From Stackebrandtia nassauensis DSM 44728 (GTDB lineage: Bacteria; Actinomycetota; Actinomycetes; Mycobacteriales; Micromonosporaceae), in NCBI RefSeq assembly GCF_000024545.1, contig NC_013947.1, forward strand, positions 1,488,001 through 1,552,000: a stretch of DNA of 64,000 nt, written 5' to 3'. The notes under the pieces were generated by a model, which saw nothing but the letters and a program-made list of their open reading frames with translations, was not told the DNA's origin and searched no databases. Positions 60,203 to 64,000 of this stretch are shown piece after piece. How positions within the stretch are numbered: position 1 is the stretch's first letter; every line of letters starts with the position of its first letter. The position numbers were made by a program, and so were the translations under genes.

Positions 60203-60239
60203 GGGATTAAATTACTGAACCACGTTCAGAGATAATCCC
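60203..60239. promoter_or_regulatory. probable TetR operator
   Basis: CTGAAC-CAC-GTTCAG (60215-60229) lies inside outer arms GGGATTA (60203-60209) and TAATCCC (60233-60239). It occupies the gap between the divergent TetR and DUF418 genes. Confidence 0.65.
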
Positions 60240-60254
60240 CGAAAGGCTCGACCC

Positions 60255-61460
60255 ATGACCACCCAAGCCACCCCCGTCACGCTCAGAGGGCCGACGGCGC
60301 TGTCGGAACGTGCCTTCGCTCCCGATTTCGCGCGCGGGATGTTGTTGCTGTTCATCGTTTTGTCCAATACCGGACTGCACCTGTACGGGGCCGGACTCGT
60401 CTCCGACTCCACCGTGGACTCCGTGACCCGGTTCCTGATGCCGGTGTTCGTGGACGTCCGCTCGTATCCGCTGTTCGCGTTCCTGTTCGGGTACGGCATC
60501 ACGCAGCTGGCCACCCGGCAGCGTGGGGCCGGGGTTGAGGAGTCCCGGGTGCGGCGGTTGCTGCGGCGGCGGGGGTGGTGGCTGTTCGGGTTCGGGTTCG
60601 TGCACGCGGCGCTGTTGCTGGGGTCGGAGGTGCTGGCCGCTTACGGGCTGATCGGGCTGGTCCTGGTGGGGCTGTTCCTGAAGCGGAGCGATCGCACGTT
60701 GCTGGTGTGGGCGGGGATCGGCGGGTTCATCCTCGCGGTTCTGTTCGCGTCGTCGGCGGTGGCGCTGGTGACGACCGAGCCGCCGAGCGGTTCGTCGGGT
60801 GGGGCGGACGCGCCCGAGAGCATGTTCGGGGTCGACAACGGCAGCTGGCTGGTCGCGGGCGCCGGACGGTTGATCAGCTGGCTGTTCCTGTTGGGCGTCA
60901 ACGGTTTCGGTGTCGTGATGCCGACCGCGATCCTGTTGGGGATGCTGGCGGCCCGGCGCCGGGTGCTGGAGGAACCGGGACGGCACCTGCGGTTGTTGTA
61001 CGCGATGGCGATCGGCGGGATCGGTTTCGGGCTGTGCGGTTCGCTGCCGGTCGCGTTGTCCGGTTACACCGCCAGCGATATCCATCAGTCCGGTTACGGG
61101 CTGCTGCTGTTCGGTCTGCAGTGGAGCTCCGGCCTGGCCGGGGGCCTGGGATACGTGGGCCTGTTCGGGTTGCTGGCGCACTGGCTGTCGTCGCGGGCCG
61201 CTCGCGGCGGGCCGGTCCTGGCGATCACCGCGCTGGGGAAGCGTTCGCTGTCGGGCTATCTGACGCACTCGGTGCTGATGGCGCCGCTGCTGGCCGCGTG
61301 GGGTTTCGGCCTGGGCGGTGAGCTGTCGCGGGCCGGTATGGCGGCGTTCGGCATCGGGCTGTGGCTGGTCACCGTCGTGGCGGCCTACCTCTTCGAGAGG
61401 GCCGGGCGACGCGGCCCGGCCGAGGTGCTGTTGCGCGGGCTCGTGTACGGCAGGCGTTAG
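60255..61460 (+). CDS. DUF418 family membrane protein
   Basis: 401 residues, about nine to ten membrane helices. Family marks: the start PDFARGMLLLFIVLSNTG, PLFAFLFGYGITQLATRQ and the C-terminal GKRSLSGYLTHSVLMAPLLA. DUF418 proteins resemble acyltransferase-3-like membrane enzymes, but their reaction is not established. Probably controlled by the divergent TetR regulator. A 36-bp palindrome follows 20 bp after the stop. Confidence 0.9.
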   Translation: MTTQATPVTLRGPTALSERAFAPDFARGMLLLFIVLSNTGLHLYGAGLVSDSTVDSVTRFLMPVFVDVRSYPLFAFLFGYGITQLATRQRGAGVEESRVRRLLRRRGWWLFGFGFVHAALLLGSEVLAAYGLIGLVLVGLFLKRSDRTLLVWAGIGGFILAVLFASSAVALVTTEPPSGSSGGADAPESMFGVDNGSWLVAGAGRLISWLFLLGVNGFGVVMPTAILLGMLAARRRVLEEPGRHLRLLYAMAIGGIGFGLCGSLPVALSGYTASDIHQSGYGLLLFGLQWSSGLAGGLGYVGLFGLLAHWLSSRAARGGPVLAITALGKRSLSGYLTHSVLMAPLLAAWGFGLGGELSRAGMAAFGIGLWLVTVVAAYLFERAGRRGPAEVLLRGLVYGRR

Positions 61461-61480
61461 GACGAACACGCGGGGAAGCG

Positions 61481-61516
61481 CGCGCCACACGCGGTAGGCC
61501 TACCGCGTGTGGCGCG
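61481..61516. repeat. perfect 36-bp palindrome
   Basis: CGCGCCACACGCGGTAGG (61481-61498) is followed directly by its exact reverse complement (61499-61516). Between the DUF418 and DUF43 genes. It may terminate transcription (no T-run) or bind a regulator of the DUF43 gene, whose start lies ~20-70 bp downstream. Confidence 0.7.
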
Positions 61517-61534
61517 TCGCGCTCGTATACCGTC

Positions 61535-62743
61535 GTGACCTGTGCCGACAGTGCGGCATCCACACCAGACAGGAGCCGGGTCATCGACCGTCGTGACGTC
61601 AACGAGATCGCCACCCAGGTGGCGCGCGCCGTCGACCTCGCTGAAGGGGCCTGGGGTGTGGTGGACGTGCTGCGGGCGATCGCCAGGCACGAGCCGGTGG
61701 CCGTGCGGGAGCTGAGCCGTCATGTGGAACTGCCGGTCCCGATCGTGGCCGCCATCGGCAACGAGTTGCGCAAACGCGGCATCGTCGACACGCAGCGGCC
61801 GGTGCGGCTGACCGAGGTGGGGCGCATGGTGATGGGGACGGAGACCTGGCTGGACTCCGGCGACTGCCCCACCTGTGCCGGACGCGGGATCACGGTGCCC
61901 GCCGAACTGGACGAGCTCGCCGACGAGCTCTCGGGGGTGGCCGAGCGGATGCCGGGCGCCCGGATGGAACTCGACCAGGCCCACTGCACTGTGGACACAA
62001 AGTTGCGTCGGGTGATGCTGCTGTCGAAGCTGGGTGTGCTGGCCAAACCCATGATCTTCATCGGCGACGACGACCTGACCAGCCTCGCCGTGGCCATGGT
62101 CGCGAAGTCCGTCGGACTGCCGATCGGCCCGATGACCGTCGTCGACGTCGACGAGGCGCTGCTGGACTACATCGCCGCCCAGGCCCGCGAACTGGGCACC
62201 GACCTGACCGCCGTCCATCACGACGCGACCCGGCCGCTGCCCGAGGCGCTGCGCGAGGGTTTCGCGGTGGCGCTGACCGACCCGCCCTACACGCTGGCGG
62301 GCGCCGAACTGTTCCTGTCGCGCGCGGTGTCCGCTTTGGAGCCCCGTCCGGGACAGCACCTGCTGTTCTCCTTCGGCGGCAGGCGCCCCGCCGAGACCGT
62401 CGCGGTGCAGGCGCTGATCGCCGGGATGGGCCTGGCGGTGCGCAGCCTCGTCCCCAACTTCAACGAGTACCTCGGCGCCGGGATCCTCGGCGGCACCAGC
62501 CACCTCTATCACCTTCGGACGGTCGACGGTGCCGCCCCCAGCATCGACGGCGACTTCGACGGTCCGCTGTACACCGCCGACAACCGCACCGAGTCGGTTC
62601 GCGGTTTCCGTTGCGCCGCTTGTAAAACCGTCCAGCCTGTCGGACCCGGACAGCGCTTCGCCCGCATCGCCGAGCTCAAGGCCGCCGGCTGCCCCGAATG
62701 CGGTGCCACCACGTTTCGCCCGCTGCCGTTGACGCCACGATGA
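61535..62743 (+). CDS. DUF43/BpsA-like aminopropyltransferase with zinc ribbon
   Basis: 402 residues if read from the GTG at 61535. An AGGAG site at 61571-61575 instead points at codons GTC/ATC (61580-61585), so the true start may be non-canonical or an error. Domains: N-terminal winged helix (LSRHVELPVPIVAAIGNELR), then a Rossmann fold with GDDDLTS and ALTDPPYTLAG, the marks of N4-bis(aminopropyl)spermidine synthase (branched polyamines), and a C-terminal CAAC...CPEC zinc ribbon. It may make branched polyamines; this was first characterised in thermophiles, so the role here is open. Confidence 0.78.
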   Translation: MTCADSAASTPDRSRVIDRRDVNEIATQVARAVDLAEGAWGVVDVLRAIARHEPVAVRELSRHVELPVPIVAAIGNELRKRGIVDTQRPVRLTEVGRMVMGTETWLDSGDCPTCAGRGITVPAELDELADELSGVAERMPGARMELDQAHCTVDTKLRRVMLLSKLGVLAKPMIFIGDDDLTSLAVAMVAKSVGLPIGPMTVVDVDEALLDYIAAQARELGTDLTAVHHDATRPLPEALREGFAVALTDPPYTLAGAELFLSRAVSALEPRPGQHLLFSFGGRRPAETVAVQALIAGMGLAVRSLVPNFNEYLGAGILGGTSHLYHLRTVDGAAPSIDGDFDGPLYTADNRTESVRGFRCAACKTVQPVGPGQRFARIAELKAAGCPECGATTFRPLPLTPR

Positions 62744-62753
62744 AAGGATGGTC

Positions 62754-63212
62754 ATGTCCCAGGTGATCCGCGAAGCGGAGGAATCCGACCTGCCGGGCAT
62801 AGTCGGGTTCGAGATCGACATCGCACGCATCTCCTTCGGAGACGAGGCGATCACCGACCCGGCCGTGCACGAGAAACGGGTCCGCTCCTCGCTGGGCAAG
62901 GCCGGGGAGATCACGCTGGTGGCCGGGCAACCGGGAACCGAGCCGCTGGGTTGGGCCTGGCTGTCGCGGCGCACCAACTCGCTGACCGGCGCCCGCTACG
63001 GCAACTTCCGCTCGCTGGCGGTGGCCGAGCATCCCGAGCGCGCCGAGACCGGCGAACGGCTTTTGGACGAGGTGATCGCCCGCTGCCGGGCCGACGGCAT
63101 CGACGAGCTGGTCGGCAAGGTCCACGCCGACAACCTCGCCATGCGGGCGCTGTACCGCAAGTTCGACTTCGAGGCCGTCCACCTGACCATGCGGAAGCGG
63201 CTCGCGCCGTGA
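62754..63212 (+). CDS. GNAT-family N-acetyltransferase
   Basis: 152 residues from the ATG at 62754, 5 bp after AAAGGA. GNAT pattern: IREAEESDLPGIVGFE at the start, FRSLAVAEHPERAETGERLL (motif A region) and NLAMRALYRKFDFEAVH (motif B). The substrate is unknown. It follows the DUF43 gene by 10 bp and is coupled to the next gene by a 1-nt overlap. Confidence 0.88.
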   Translation: MSQVIREAEESDLPGIVGFEIDIARISFGDEAITDPAVHEKRVRSSLGKAGEITLVAGQPGTEPLGWAWLSRRTNSLTGARYGNFRSLAVAEHPERAETGERLLDEVIARCRADGIDELVGKVHADNLAMRALYRKFDFEAVHLTMRKRLAP

Positions 63213-64000
63213 TGATCAAATGCGTGGTGTGGGACCTCGACCGGACCCTTGTGGACGGAGTGTTCCTGGAGTCCGACGACCTGCGGCCCCGGGACGGCGT
63301 CCTGGCCGTGCTGCGCACCCTGCACGGGCGCGGCATCGTCAACTCGATCGCCAGCCGCAACCCGCCCGGTTCGGCCAGCACCGTCCTGGACGGACTCGGA
63401 CTCGGCGTGTCCTTCGTGTACCCGCAGTTCGGCTGGGGGGTCAAGTCCGACTCGATCCGCCGCATCGCCGACAAGCTGCGCATCGGGCTGGACACCTTCG
63501 CGTTCGTCGACGACGACCCCTACGAGCGCACCGAGGTCGCCGCCGCGCTGCCCGAGGTGCTGGTGCTGTCGCCCGACGACATCGCGGGTGCCCTCGACTG
63601 GCCCGAGTTCAGCCCCGCCACCGTCACCCCCGAGGCCCGGCGGCGCGCCGAGAGTTACCAGGAGGCCCAGGAACGCGAACGGGTCTCGCGCGAGTTCACC
63701 GGCAGCAAGGAGGCGTTCCAGCGCTACTGCCGCACCGAGATCACGATCCGTCCGGCGACGACCGCCGACGTTCCCCGGCTCGCCGAACTGTCGCGGCGCA
63801 CCAGCCGCTTCAACTCGCGCACCACTGCGCTGTCGGAGACCGAGTTCGCCGATCGCCTCAACTCCTCCGAGCACACCGTGGTGTGCGTGAACCTGCGCGA
63901 CCGCTTCGGCGACGACGGCATCATCGGCGGCGTGGTGGTGGCGCGCGGCTCGGCCTGGGAGGCTGAACTGGTGATGATGTCCTGCCGGGCCATGGGACGC
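63212..64000 (+). CDS. FkbH-like HAD-family protein (partial, runs off window)
   Basis: 263 codons seen from the ATG at 63212; a GTG at 63209 is possible. The HAD motif is VVWDLDRTLVDG; FVDDDPYERTEV is motif IV. An FkbH-type C-terminal GNAT-like part begins near residue 175 (ITIRPATTADVPRLAELSRR). FkbH proteins load glyceryl units from 1,3-bisphosphoglycerate onto carrier proteins in polyketide or nonribosomal pathways. The carrier and downstream genes would lie outside the window. Confidence 0.8.
   Translation, partial: MIKCVVWDLDRTLVDGVFLESDDLRPRDGVLAVLRTLHGRGIVNSIASRNPPGSASTVLDGLGLGVSFVYPQFGWGVKSDSIRRIADKLRIGLDTFAFVDDDPYERTEVAAALPEVLVLSPDDIAGALDWPEFSPATVTPEARRRAESYQEAQERERVSREFTGSKEAFQRYCRTEITIRPATTADVPRLAELSRRTSRFNSRTTALSETEFADRLNSSEHTVVCVNLRDRFGDDGIIGGVVVARGSAWEAELVMMSCRAMGR

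Overview
The window is high-GC actinobacterial chromosome. It shows frequent GTG/TTG starts, many 1-4 nt translational-coupling overlaps, Tat/lipoprotein leaders, an actinobacterial-type IF2, an orn gene and a c-di-AMP riboswitch in front of an NlpC/P60 gene. The gene content would fit a member of the Glycomycetaceae such as Stackebrandtia, but that placement is inference. There is no rRNA, CRISPR array, intact transposase or phage, and one tRNA (Gln, CTG).

Layout. 74-9207: a lipase-like hydrolase; a five-gene minus-strand importer operon (solute-binding lipoprotein, two permeases, ATPase, PHP-type phosphoesterase); a flavin/PNPOx-fold protein; methionine aminopeptidase. 9281-14372: a PadR-controlled FtsX/LolD-type ABC system and two ferritin-like-fold proteins, one of them a Tat lipoprotein. 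14492-19431: the translation block rimP-nusA-ylxR-infB. The genes that normally follow infB (DUF503/ylxP, rbfA, a MATE protein) are about 29.5 kb away, at 48966-51156, behind their own promoter. Between the two halves lie an ESX/polymorphic-toxin remnant, orn, a group-2 sigma factor, a c-di-AMP-riboswitch NlpC/P60 hydrolase beside mscL, a spermidine-synthase-like protein, MerR- and ArsR-type regulators with transporters, a SNF2 helicase/SWIM pair, a C39-family peptidase, the complete kdp potassium-uptake operon (including kdpF and a 27-residue membrane peptide upstream of it), a multidrug-type MFS exporter with its regulator, an M15 peptidase, a VapBC-like toxin-antitoxin pair, and a PadR/DrrAB-type ABC exporter with an NmrA-like reductase.

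51173-55104: an MMPL transporter with a regulator and a coiled-coil membrane protein, then a P1-family (DmpA/NylC) peptidase. 55105-59420 is a disturbed region around tRNA-Gln: a 29-residue charged peptide gene, decayed dihydrofolate-reductase-like and AraC-like genes, and a markedly lower-GC two-gene segment (a large membrane protein and a small soluble protein of unknown function) followed by about 700 bp without convincing genes. 59421-64000: TetR with a DUF418 membrane protein, a DUF43/BpsA-like aminopropyltransferase with a C-terminal zinc ribbon, a GNAT acetyltransferase and the start of an FkbH-like HAD protein that runs off the window.

Two physiological themes recur. One is osmotic and envelope control: kdpFABCDE, mscL, the c-di-AMP riboswitch with a cell-wall hydrolase, and the M15 peptidase. 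The other is small, self-regulated exporter modules, each a one-component regulator (PadR twice, ArsR-type three times, MerR, TetR) next to a transporter or membrane protein, several with a clear palindromic operator and apparently leaderless transcripts. Convergent genes are packed tightly: three pairs share a 4-nt stop overlap, and two (the MFS gene at 28510 and kdpE) have lost their expected stop codon and read through antisense to the neighbour.
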